From positions 1-33,100 of the forward strand of contig BMAG01000052.1 of assembly GCA_014132595.1 (NCBI GenBank): 33,100 nucleotides of DNA, given 5' to 3'. Positions 26,166 through 33,100 of the stretch are shown here, piece after piece. The stretch comes from Gammaproteobacteria bacterium. Its GTDB lineage: Bacteria; Pseudomonadota; Gammaproteobacteria; DSM-16500. Every line of letters starts with the position of its first letter. Within the stretch, counting starts at the first letter, position 1. A program made the position numbers and the translations under genes. The notes beneath the pieces are model-generated. The model had not been told where the DNA came from. It did not search any database and saw nothing but the letters and a program-made list of their open reading frames with translations.

Positions 26166-26717
26166 ATGTCCAATAGTAGAAGTGTCATTGTTAAAGAAAT
26201 GGAAACATTTCTTAATTTCCGATCTGTATCCGAGGATTTTTTTAGTGCAAAGAGCAAGAGTGCGTTATTACAAAGAATAAAAGAAAATTATTTAAAATTA
26301 TCGAGTGAAGAGAAAAAAAATGCAGTCATGCAGCTTCTTGATCTTTTTGAGACGGGATTGACTTCTCCGCAAAAGAAAGTTTTAAATTACATGAGAGATT
26401 CATTTTTGAAAACTTCAATTGCAGGCATCACAGGGGGGTGGCTAATGGGGTCTAGCATTGGAATGCTCGTCTCTAAAAGTATGTTAATGCAAGGCTTGAT
26501 TGAGTTAGGAAGTATGGGAGCGGGTGTCTATGGTGCTGTTGGATATGCCAGCTGGATGATTGCTGCTAAACGTTATCCTGATGTCGATATTCTTCACGTC
26601 AAAAATAGATTTTATAATGTGAATGCATTGCTGAGATTAGTTAATTCATTAGAAAAACAGGCTGTGTTGCATGCAGGGGCTCAGAATGGAAATTCTTTGC
26701 CTAGGAGTAAGATGTAA
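26166..26717 (+). CDS. Membrane-hairpin protein related to the 647-aa protein (183 aa)
   Basis: Starts MSNSRSVIVKEMETFLNFRS after GTGAGGGG. A charged helical first half (KSALLQRIKENYLKLSSEEK) is followed by Asn-Tyr-Met-Arg near residue 77 and two to three hydrophobic segments (ITGGWLMGSSIGMLVS; LIELGSMGAGVYGAVGYASW), then YNVNALLRLVNSLEKQ. The order NYMR, hairpin, helix repeats that of residues 355-440 in the 647-aa protein. The DNA from ATAAAGTGAGG through the first codons (TAGTAGAAGTG) is also nearly identical. It may be a shortened paralogue. No family recognised. Confidence 0.65.
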   Translation: MSNSRSVIVKEMETFLNFRSVSEDFFSAKSKSALLQRIKENYLKLSSEEKKNAVMQLLDLFETGLTSPQKKVLNYMRDSFLKTSIAGITGGWLMGSSIGMLVSKSMLMQGLIELGSMGAGVYGAVGYASWMIAAKRYPDVDILHVKNRFYNVNALLRLVNSLEKQAVLHAGAQNGNSLPRSKM

Positions 26718-26724
26718 AAGTTGT

Positions 26725-26820
26725 ATCATTCATTGAGATGCAAGCACAGCTATTACGGGTCCCTTACTCTGCAGGGGAGAAGTGATCCGTAATAGCCATG
26801 CTTGCGTATCAACGAATGAT
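26725..26820. repeat. Long palindromic intergenic element, copy 2
   Basis: Left arm 26725-26758 pairs with right arm 26787-26820 at 29 of 34 positions around a 28-nt centre containing CTGCAGGGG. The last 20 bases (CTTGCGTATCAACGAATGAT) differ from copy 1 at one position. The inner arm (GCTATTACGG) differs completely from copy 1, so only the termini are conserved. The gap 26718-26877 holds nothing else. Confidence 0.8.
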
Positions 26821-26877
26821 GTCTGCTTTACACATTCGATTCTTGCAGAATGACATGACTGTTGAAATAAGGACTTT

Positions 26878-27411
26878 TTATTGTCCAATTACCTTCATCA
26901 CCTGGGTTACGTCTTTATCAATCGTATCATTTATTTCAGAATCTTGATCTGAAAAACCTTCTGATTCAACAGTCACGGTTGCGATTTCTTCATAAAAAGC
27001 ATCTCGATCATGATGTTGTTTTTCTAAAAAACTTTTCATCTCCACGGGGAGGGAGGGAACTCGTCCGTTTTTCATGCGGCCGAGTTGAGTGGGTATTGAG
27101 ACTTTTAAATAAACGACAAACTCAGAGGATAATAATTGACGGCATTGCTCGCTGGTTACCGCGCATTCTTCTAATAAAACGACAACGTTTTCTTTTTTAA
27201 GACTATGATGAATGATCTCTGCTTGAATCCGATTAAAGGCTTTCTCTCCTTGCTCGCCTAAAATATCTCGCGTATGTCTGCCAATATAACGCTCAAGACT
27301 GGGGTTTGCATCTATGATTTGCCATCCTAACTTTTTAGCTAACGCATCGGTAAAAATAAACTTACCTGCACCCATATGTCCGATGACAAAAATACGTTTT
27401 GGCTTATTCAT
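26878..27411 (-). CDS. Shikimate-kinase-like P-loop protein with altered Walker A
   Basis: 177 residues; AGGAG lies 9 nt before the ATG. The N-terminus RIFVIGHMGAGKFIFTDALA aligns with the shikimate kinase start, and LGWQIIDANPSLERYIGR with the substrate-binding strand. ILGEQGEKAFNRIQAEII matches the E-G-E-x-x-F-R motif region. Walker A reads GHMGAGKF, with Phe where Ser/Thr binds Mg-ATP. The Gly-rich shikimate motif after strand 3 is replaced by LLEECAVTS, and the Asp pair is incomplete. It is unlikely to be the housekeeping AroK; it may be a derived kinase or a non-catalytic relative. It lies alone between a repeat and a peptidase relic. Confidence 0.65.
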   Translation of the reverse strand: MNKPKRIFVIGHMGAGKFIFTDALAKKLGWQIIDANPSLERYIGRHTRDILGEQGEKAFNRIQAEIIHHSLKKENVVVLLEECAVTSEQCRQLLSSEFVVYLKVSIPTQLGRMKNGRVPSLPVEMKSFLEKQHHDRDAFYEEIATVTVESEGFSDQDSEINDTIDKDVTQVMKVIGQ

Positions 27412-27460
27412 TTTAAGAAACTCCTAATTCTAATTTTGAAATTATAACACAAAAAACTAT

Positions 27461-28144
27461 TCATGAGACTCTCTTTTGTTTTTTTCTATTATCCATTCGC
27501 TCTTGAGTATCAGGTACGCTTTTAGTCTTGAAGGGATTAAAAAGATTTTGTCTGTTGGCAAGCAAAGTACGGCAATGTTCTTGGTTGGATCTGAGGTAGG
27601 ATTCACATCGTTCATTTATTTTTTTCGCTTTTTTAAAAATGGCTGTATACCCAAACTTGGTTTTTCCATACTTAACATATTCACCTTTATTTTCTTCTAG
27701 AAAATCGCTTAATGGTTTTTTGTTACGACAAGTGGCACCCATTGTGTAAAGAACTCTATCTTGGTTATTTTTAAAAAGTGAACCTAATTGGGGTTGTTCC
27801 AATAACGTCTCTCGTGGAATATGTTTTAATTTTAATAAAGCGAACTCTACGATTTCAATTTCTTTAGGGTTTAGCACCTCATAAAAATAATTAACCTCAG
27901 CATAATCTTCCAGCTTGTCATGATGAATGTCATTTACTAAGGATTGTCCATAACTGACGGCGGTTGTAAGCGTTTGAAGTTTTTGTGCAATAGGTGCATA
28001 CAGGGAGTCAAGTAATGTGTAAAGAGCAGGGATTTTTCTTAAGCCCATAGCCAAGTCCAGTGCAAAAGTACCGCAATTGTCACCATCTTTTTGTATTCGT
28101 AAATTGGTATAAAAGACTTCTGCATTTTCTGATTCTAACGGCAT
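27461..28144 (-). pseudogene. C-terminal half of a C48/Ulp1-like cysteine peptidase
   Basis: Residues 18-33 read QKDGDNCGTFALDLAM, the Gln-x(5)-Asn-Cys-Gly-x-Phe-Ala signature around the nucleophile of SUMO/ubiquitin-like and YopJ-like peptidases. Only 23 residues precede that Cys, so the catalytic His and Asp, which lie N-terminal in the family, are missing. No Shine-Dalgarno precedes the ATG at 28144 and an in-frame stop lies two codons upstream. The rest (about 200 residues) is helical and ends in a basic tail (NRKKQKRVS). Such peptidases occur among Legionella/Coxiella effectors. Most likely a 5'-truncated effector gene; a short intact protein of other function cannot be excluded. Confidence 0.55.
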
Positions 28145-28280
28145 AGATTAAGACTCATGAAGGATTTGGACGGACATATATTGCACTAAAAACATTAAAA
28201 TGAGTATTATCTATATCCACGCTTTATTTTCATAATTCAATGAAGTAGTAGATAATCGATTAAATTTTTTCGGAGTTCGT

Positions 28281-29258
28281 ATGCATAAGTTAGAGCCAGT
28301 CGATAAAGTGATTATCCAGGTCTTGGTTGATAATGTCACGGACAGTCTTTCTACGGTGCCTGAGAATGTTATTCATGAAATGGACTATCTTGAAAATCAG
28401 GGTATGAAAGAGCTGTCGGGGGAATGTCTTTGTTGTGGTGCGCACGGTCTTTCGTTATTGATTACGACCTTTAAGGGGGATAAGCGGCATACGATTTTAT
28501 TTGATGCAGGCCCTGAAGGAGAAGTTTTTAAAAGAAATGTGAGGAAACTCAATGCGCGCATCGAAGACGCTGAGGCGGTGGTTTTATCTCATGGACATTG
28601 GGATCATGCGGGTGGGTTTTTAACGGCTGTTGATTTAATTAAAAATAATCAGGATGAGAAAGAGGTGGTATTTCATCTAAATCAGGGGATGTTTTATCAA
28701 CGTGCCGTTATGCATCATGGGCACGTATCTCCTTTTAAAAGAATCCCCAGCATCGATGAACTGGAGCAGAAGGGTGCAACAGTGATTTGTGCTGATGAAG
28801 AGCGATTGCTTTTGGATGATTTCTTTTATTTGAGCGGTGAAATTCTTCGAGTGACTTCTTATGAAAAAGGTTTTCCAGGACATGTGCGTCAGTTACCTAA
28901 TGGAGAATGGCAAGAGGATCCGTGGATTCAAGATGAAAGATTTTTAGTTGTAAATGTTCAAAATCAAGGTTTAATTGTTTTTTCAGCTTGTTCCCATGCG
29001 GGGATTATTAATGTGTTAAAACAGACACAGGTACTATTTCCGGGTATACCCATTCATGCTGTGATGGGGGGATTTCATTTGTCTGGACAGACTGTTGAAA
29101 AAATTATTCCAGAGACAGTGAATGATTTGGCGCAATTTAATTTGGAGATGGTTATTCCTGCGCATTGCACGGGGTGGAGAGCGATTAATGCGTTAGGAAA
29201 TAAGTTGGGTGATCGAGTTGTGCCATCGGCGGTGGGGCGTATTTATCAGTTTAATTAA
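28281..29258 (+). CDS. Metallo-beta-lactamase-fold hydrolase, COG1237 type
   Basis: 325 residues, GGAG 5 nt before the ATG. The metal motif LSHGHWDHAGG (residues about 103-113) has the HxHxDH ligands. Upstream HTILFDAGPEG and downstream FSACSHAGIIN and GGFHLSG supply further ligands and the fold's signature. IIQVLVDNVTD near the start and GLSLLITT fit the COG1237 group, which includes proteins annotated as dihydropterin ribofuranosylaminobenzene 5'-phosphate synthase-like. The real substrate is unknown. ECLCCGAHG (residues about 48-56) is a Cys-rich insertion that might bind metal. No operon partner. Confidence 0.85.
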   Translation: MHKLEPVDKVIIQVLVDNVTDSLSTVPENVIHEMDYLENQGMKELSGECLCCGAHGLSLLITTFKGDKRHTILFDAGPEGEVFKRNVRKLNARIEDAEAVVLSHGHWDHAGGFLTAVDLIKNNQDEKEVVFHLNQGMFYQRAVMHHGHVSPFKRIPSIDELEQKGATVICADEERLLLDDFFYLSGEILRVTSYEKGFPGHVRQLPNGEWQEDPWIQDERFLVVNVQNQGLIVFSACSHAGIINVLKQTQVLFPGIPIHAVMGGFHLSGQTVEKIIPETVNDLAQFNLEMVIPAHCTGWRAINALGNKLGDRVVPSAVGRIYQFN

Positions 29259-29308
29259 CAAGAAAGGATATTATCAACCTGAAGGAGTTTTGAATAGACA
29301 GAAATTTT

Positions 29309-29387
29309 GCTTAGCACGTCCCCTTTCTCGCCCATCAGAGTTGATTTAAAAAATATTCTAGAGTGCGGGAGAGAGGATGTGCTAAGC
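29309..29387. terminator. Large imperfect palindrome between convergent genes
   Basis: A 25-nt arm (29309-29333, beginning GCTTAGCAC) pairs at 20 of 25 positions with 29363-29387 (ending GTGCTAAGC) around a 29-nt AT-rich loop. It separates the ends of the hydrolase gene and the copper-locus small gene, so a bidirectional terminator role is possible. Its size also fits a repeat element. Confidence 0.5.
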
Positions 29388-29411
29388 GACACGCGCGCGT
29401 TTACGATGGGA

Positions 29412-29729
29412 TTACCTGGCAGGATGGTTCATCATATTTTTGCAATGTTCCATGCAATTTTGCATCATGCCGCAGCCAGGCATTCCTTGATCATTCATCA
29501 TTCCATGCATTGCCATCGGACACTGAAACCCCGACCCCGATTGCCAGCTTTTGAAGCCATAATACATTGTGCATAACGTTGAAAGGATCGATAAGACAAT
29601 AATAATGAGGCTGATTGCTTTAACAAATCGATGGGTGGCAGAATTGGCGTGCTTTGAAAAACCTAATAATGCGGTACCTGCGGCTAAAGATATTAATCCC
29701 AGAAAAAATGTAATGTGAAATACTAACAT
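29412..29729 (-). CDS. Small membrane protein with Met/Cys/His-rich tail, probable copper binder
   Basis: From ATG 29729 (GGGAG upstream) the product is 105 residues. Two hydrophobic helices (FFLGLISLAAGTALLG; ISLIIIVLSILSTLCTMYYG) are followed by a soluble tail CPMAMHGMMNDQGMPGCGMM, then CMEHCKNMMNH. Met, Cys and His in this density form soft-metal sites, and the gene diverges from a multicopper oxidase gene. A role in copper binding or sensing at the inner membrane is inferred. No named family recognised. Confidence 0.7.
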   Translation of the reverse strand: MLVFHITFFLGLISLAAGTALLGFSKHANSATHRFVKAISLIIIVLSILSTLCTMYYGFKSWQSGSGFQCPMAMHGMMNDQGMPGCGMMQNCMEHCKNMMNHPAR

Positions 29730-29863
29730 AGCGATACTCCCTGTAATGACATGAAATCGCAATAAGTATAGCATTGTATTTTCTAAGTTGCATGATGAGA
29801 TTATCTTTAGTGCAAAAGTCGATTAGCTGATTAAAACAGATCCACACAAGAGGAGCATGAAAG

Positions 29864-32251
29864 GTGACAAGATTTTTTTTATTTGTTTTGATCTCTGTGA
29901 TGTCGGTATCGCAGGCTTTTGGAGCTCACAGAATTGTGAATTTAGTGGTCGGTTATAAAACCGTTCTATTTGCGGGGAAAACTGTTAAGGCCATTGCAGT
30001 GAATGATCAAATTCCAGGGCCTACTTTGCATTTTAAAGAAGGAGATCGGGTGACAATCAATGTCTACAATCACCTGGATCATGAAACTGCGATTCATTGG
30101 CATGGGATGATTGTGCCGTGGCAAATGGATGGTGTTTTGGGTGTGACGCAGCATGGAATTCAATCGGGGCGGTTTTTTCAATATCAATTTAAACTGCATC
30201 AGTCAGGTACTTATTGGTATCATGCGCACTCCGATTTGCAAGAGCAGCAGGGACTTTATGGGGCATTCATTATTGATCCTTTAAAAAAACCGGCTTATCG
30301 ATATACAAAAGATTATGTGATTGTTTTATCGGATTGGATTAACACGCATCCAGATCAGGTGCTTGCTAATTTGAAAAAAGAAGGGGATTTTTATTCGCCC
30401 AATTTTCCGTTGCAGCCATCGCTTCTAAAATTTATGCATGATTATCAAAAAGCCTCTTCCAGTGAGCGGAATGCGCTTGTCGATGATTATAAAATGATGC
30501 AGCAAATGCGGATGAGTATTTATGATATCAGCGATGTAGCCTACGATGCTTTTTTATTAAACGGCAAGCCAGCCTCATCGCCATGGATTGCCCCGGTAAA
30601 AGTGGGTGATGTCGTACGTCTGCGATTTATTGGTGCGGGCGGCAGTTCTATTTTCCACGTTAAAATTCCAAATGCTTCCATGCAGATGGTGCATGTGGAA
30701 GGCAATGATGTGGTGCCTTATGCGGTAAAAGATTTTAAAGTCTCGCCGGGTGAAACGTATGATGTGCTGTTGAAAATTACGAAGAATTCGCCTTATATTA
30801 TTTATGCAGAATCGATGGATACGGTTGGAGCTGCTCGCGGTGCGCTCGTGACTAATCTTCATCAAATGGCTAATTATAATAGCGTGACACCGTTCCCTGA
30901 GCCGCTGCCTGTGACTCGCGAGATGATGTCGATGATGATGGGCGATCAAGTAGAGCCACACCCGATGAAAATGGAGATGAGTCAACATGATATGAGTGAT
31001 ATGTCGATGATGATGCCGACAGAATCGACTCTGGTCGGTGATAAAATGCTGCCGCCTTCTTCTTATGAAACTTCGTTAGATACTAAATACCAAAGCATCA
31101 AAGGTGCTGTGAAAACAAATGATCCTCATACCCCCGTTTTTAAAACGATTCACATGGAATTGTTTGGTTACATGGATCACTACATTTGGTTTATCAATGG
31201 TATTCCAGAGCATCAAGCAAAACCGATTATTTTAGAACCTAACAAACGATATCGTTTGATTTTTACAAATACTTCTATGATGCATCATCCGATGCATATG
31301 CATGGCCATTGGTTTGTTTTGCGTGAAGGAAAGGGTGCGTATGATCCTTTGTTGCATACCATTGATATACCCCCAGGGGCGACCATGACTGCCGATGTGG
31401 ATACCGATGCCAGCGGTCAATGGCTTTTCCATTGTCATCTTCTTTATCATATGATGTCGGGCATGTCGCGCGTCTTTCAATATTCAACATTAATGGAAGT
31501 GATGAAAGGCGAAAGAAAGCCAGAAGATGTGGTGAGGAATACGTCCTATCAGAACCGTCCTATTGTGAGAGTCGATGAAGTGAGGCCGATTGATCCTATG
31601 ATGGTGATGCATCCCATGGCGCATCACACCGGATGGTGGTTCTCGACTTTTTTAGATGCAGGATTTGATCCTTTTCATGATGTGCAAAGACTGACATTTA
31701 AAGGTTTATATGGATCGGATTATCATAAATTGGAGTTATTGACTGAAGATGCGGAAATGTCTAAAGGAACCGCTGAAAATGCAGACATGGATATTTTTTA
31801 CTGGCATCTCATCAGTCAATTTTGGGCAATCAAAGGGGGAGTAAATTATACTTATCGTCCTGCGAATATTCCCTATTGGCAACCGGGAATGGGTATCGAA
31901 GGATTGATGCCGTATTTTATAGATACGGATGTGAGAGGTTATTATCATAGTGGAAGTGCGAAATTAGATGTTGAGTTATCACGAGATAGTCAGATAACCA
32001 ATAACTTTTTTGTAAGGCTGGGTATTCGTAGTATTCTTGCAACAAAATCTGTGGCGCAGGCTGAGATTGGAAGTGGTATGAATCAAATGCGTTATATACT
32101 AAGACCTTATTATCGGCTTATGCCGGGATTGAATATGTATGCGGAGTATGAACATGAGCAAGATTATGGTGCATTCAGAAAGTTTCAGAGTCTGGAAGGT
32201 TCTGCCGGTGTGCAGAATACGGTGACATTTGGATTAACCCTGTTGTTTTAA
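29864..32251 (+). CDS. copA: CopA-type multicopper oxidase fused to CopB-type outer-membrane domain
   Basis: 795 residues from a GTG start (AGGAG 8 nt upstream). A Sec-type signal peptide (to about residue 20, no twin Arg) is followed by three cupredoxin domains. Copper motifs: HWHGM (78), YWYHAHSD (HAH from 120), HHPMHMHGHW (from 474) and HCHLLYHMMSGM (from 523), all ligands present. Residues about 350-390 are Met-rich (MMSMMMGD, MSDMSMMM). After residue about 590 (FLDAGFDPFHDVQRLTFKGL) the sequence matches CopB: LLTEDAEMSKGTAENADMDI, PYFIDTDVRGYYHSG, EIGSGMNQMRYILRPYYR, ending TFGLTLLF with a terminal Phe. CopA and CopB are normally separate genes. The fusion implies a periplasmic cuprous oxidase tethered to an outer-membrane barrel. 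The frame is open throughout. Confidence 0.9.
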   Translation: MTRFFLFVLISVMSVSQAFGAHRIVNLVVGYKTVLFAGKTVKAIAVNDQIPGPTLHFKEGDRVTINVYNHLDHETAIHWHGMIVPWQMDGVLGVTQHGIQSGRFFQYQFKLHQSGTYWYHAHSDLQEQQGLYGAFIIDPLKKPAYRYTKDYVIVLSDWINTHPDQVLANLKKEGDFYSPNFPLQPSLLKFMHDYQKASSSERNALVDDYKMMQQMRMSIYDISDVAYDAFLLNGKPASSPWIAPVKVGDVVRLRFIGAGGSSIFHVKIPNASMQMVHVEGNDVVPYAVKDFKVSPGETYDVLLKITKNSPYIIYAESMDTVGAARGALVTNLHQMANYNSVTPFPEPLPVTREMMSMMMGDQVEPHPMKMEMSQHDMSDMSMMMPTESTLVGDKMLPPSSYETSLDTKYQSIKGAVKTNDPHTPVFKTIHMELFGYMDHYIWFINGIPEHQAKPIILEPNKRYRLIFTNTSMMHHPMHMHGHWFVLREGKGAYDPLLHTIDIPPGATMTADVDTDASGQWLFHCHLLYHMMSGMSRVFQYSTLMEVMKGERKPEDVVRNTSYQNRPIVRVDEVRPIDPMMVMHPMAHHTGWWFSTFLDAGFDPFHDVQRLTFKGLYGSDYHKLELLTEDAEMSKGTAENADMDIFYWHLISQFWAIKGGVNYTYRPANIPYWQPGMGIEGLMPYFIDTDVRGYYHSGSAKLDVELSRDSQITNNFFVRLGIRSILATKSVAQAEIGSGMNQMRYILRPYYRLMPGLNMYAEYEHEQDYGAFRKFQSLEGSAGVQNTVTFGLTLLF

Positions 32252-32279
32252 ATCATCTTCAATGAAAAGGATATATGGT

Positions 32280-32666
32280 ATGGCATTACTATCAAGGGCT
32301 GATAAAATCAGAGATCATCTCGCCAATGAACGAACTTTTTTAGCTTGGATACGTACCAGCATTAGCATCATTGTTTTTGGGTTTGTTGTTGCAAAATTTG
32401 GAATCACCATTCGTGAGTTTTTTTTCTTCCAAAATCATCTAATCAATGGAGGCGGATCTTCAGTGAGTGTGGGGGTAGGGTTTATGGTGATGGGTATTCT
32501 ACTTGCACCGCTGTCTTTGATTCGATATCAAATGACGATGCGTCAAATAGAATCTGAACAATTTAGACCTGCCAGTGGGATCGCACTTTTTTTAGGTACG
32601 ATGACGGCAGTCTTTGGTGTGATATTGACGTTGTATTTGATCTATACATCGCAAACGATTTTTTAA
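32280..32666 (+). CDS. DUF202 (YidH-like) inner-membrane protein
   Basis: From ATG 32280 (AAAAGGA 9 nt upstream) the product is 128 residues; an ATG at 32262 is further from conserved sequence. The N-terminus DKIRDHLANERTFLAWIRTS is the DUF202 signature (LANERTFLAWxRT), followed by three membrane helices. Function unknown. It begins 28 nt after the oxidase stop, so it is probably co-transcribed with it. Confidence 0.85.
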   Translation: MALLSRADKIRDHLANERTFLAWIRTSISIIVFGFVVAKFGITIREFFFFQNHLINGGGSSVSVGVGFMVMGILLAPLSLIRYQMTMRQIESEQFRPASGIALFLGTMTAVFGVILTLYLIYTSQTIF

Positions 32667-32679
32667 AAGGATACTTGAT

Positions 32680-32961
32680 ATGCATCAAACAGGCTGGCGC
32701 GTGTTTACTCAATTATGCTTAGCGGCTAAAGATGAAAAAATGTTGTCGTCTTTGCTGGATTTGTTATTAACACCGGAAGAAAAAGAAAGTATTGCTATGC
32801 GGTGTTTGATTGTGGCTGAGTTGCTTAAACAGGAAAAAACACAGCGGGATATTGCTAAGGATTTGCATGTGAGTATTGCGAAAATTACGCGGGGGTCTAA
32901 TGAATTAAAACGGATGCCGGGTAAGTTGATTGAGTTTGTAAAGAAAATAATAGGAAGATAA
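32680..32961 (+). CDS. trpR: Trp operon repressor TrpR
   Basis: 93 residues. LLDLLLTPEEKESIAMRCLI and LLKQEKTQRDIAKDLHVSIA followed by KITRGSNELK match TrpR, including the HTH and the ITRGSN motif that contacts tryptophan and DNA. TrpR binds L-Trp and represses trp genes. AGGA lies 8 nt before the ATG, 13 nt after the DUF202 gene. No trp gene is in the window, and its link with a copper locus is unexplained. Confidence 0.92.
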   Translation: MHQTGWRVFTQLCLAAKDEKMLSSLLDLLLTPEEKESIAMRCLIVAELLKQEKTQRDIAKDLHVSIAKITRGSNELKRMPGKLIEFVKKIIGR

Positions 32962-33040
32962 TAATATAGTCCAGTGTTTCGAAAGATCATCGCCGTGATT
33001 GCGCCGTCATTGGAACGTCAAACGCTGTTGCGAGCGACCA

Positions 33041-33100
33041 CCGTCATTGCGCCCCCGCCGTCATTGCGTCCCCGCCGTCATTGCGTCCCCGCCGTCATTG
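33041..33100. repeat. 17-bp tandem repeat, cut by the window edge
   Basis: Unit CCGTCATTGCGTCCCCG: copies at 33041-33057 (one base different), 33058-33074, 33075-33091 and a partial from 33092 to the end. It is far more GC-rich than its surroundings. Preceding bases (32990-33040) contain related fragments (GCCGTCATTGG, TTGCGAGCG). The true length is not visible. Confidence 0.9.

Noticed and set aside
28145-28280. Missing N-terminal half of the C48-like peptidase upstream in another frame
   Set aside because: A 21-codon frame (VDIDNTHFNVFSA) is faintly peptidase-like, but it is too short to support a frameshift claim and the divergent gene starts at 28281.
29307-29576. Two plus-strand frames after the hydrolase
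   Set aside because: They overlap the palindrome and run antisense to the Met/Cys/His-rich gene, which has a better RBS and helices.
30575-30988. Minus-strand His-rich open frame of 137 codons
   Set aside because: The His/Arg richness is the mirror of Met/Asp codons in the copper oxidase; it lies wholly inside that gene and has no start signals.
33041-33100. CRISPR array at the right edge
   Set aside because: Units are contiguous 17-mers without spacers and no cas gene is present; it is a plain tandem repeat.

Overview
The window reads as chromosome of an AT-rich gammaproteobacterium, most likely an intracellular member of the Legionellales (Legionella/Coxiella/Berkiella/Aquicella-like). 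This is an inference. It rests on gammaproteobacterial housekeeping genes in familiar order (tamA-tamB; rlmD beside relA; yciO; folD; trpR), a secreted Sel1-repeat protein, an amino-acid antiporter of the kind these bacteria carry in several copies, and several large family-less proteins that look like secreted effectors. No secretion-system gene lies in the window.

Layout. 1-1.9 kb (minus): a PTPS-like pterin enzyme cut by the left edge, and the APC transporter that precedes it. 2.1-6.2 kb (plus): tamA, tamB (short) and a tiny exported protein. 6.3-9.6 kb (minus): a 1111-residue ankyrin/TPR-like protein. 9.8-13.4 kb (minus): relA and rlmD. 13.5-17.2 kb (plus): yciO, a probable 6S RNA gene (ssrS) with its own promoter and a long closing helix, an ornithine-type aminotransferase, and a secreted Sel1-repeat protein. 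17.2-18.6 kb: a long palindromic element, a small helical protein, and folD (minus). 18.8-19.2 kb: four tRNA genes (Pro-UGG, Arg-UCU, His-GUG, Lys-CUU).

Downstream of tRNA-Lys lies an accessory region (about 19.2-28.2 kb). It holds a SIR2-like gene remnant, a RelE/HigB-HigA-type toxin-antitoxin pair, a HicA-HicB pair whose promoter shares a sequence word with the first pair, inverted repeats and repeat relics, three effector-like proteins (647, 690 and 183 residues), a shikimate-kinase-like protein with a damaged P-loop, and the C-terminal half of a C48-like cysteine peptidase. The 647- and 183-residue genes share their leader, their first residues and an Asn-Tyr-Met-Arg membrane-hairpin module. 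The 647- and 1111-residue genes share upstream sequence.

28.3-33.1 kb: a COG1237-type metallo-beta-lactamase-fold protein, then a copper locus. There a small Met/Cys/His-rich membrane protein diverges from a 795-residue polypeptide that joins a CopA-type multicopper oxidase to a CopB-type outer-membrane domain. A DUF202 membrane protein and TrpR follow, and the window ends inside a 17-bp tandem repeat.

The strongest unusual items are the CopA-CopB fusion, the TA pair sharing one promoter/operator word, the shared upstream regions and modules of the effector-like genes, and the palindromic repeat family.
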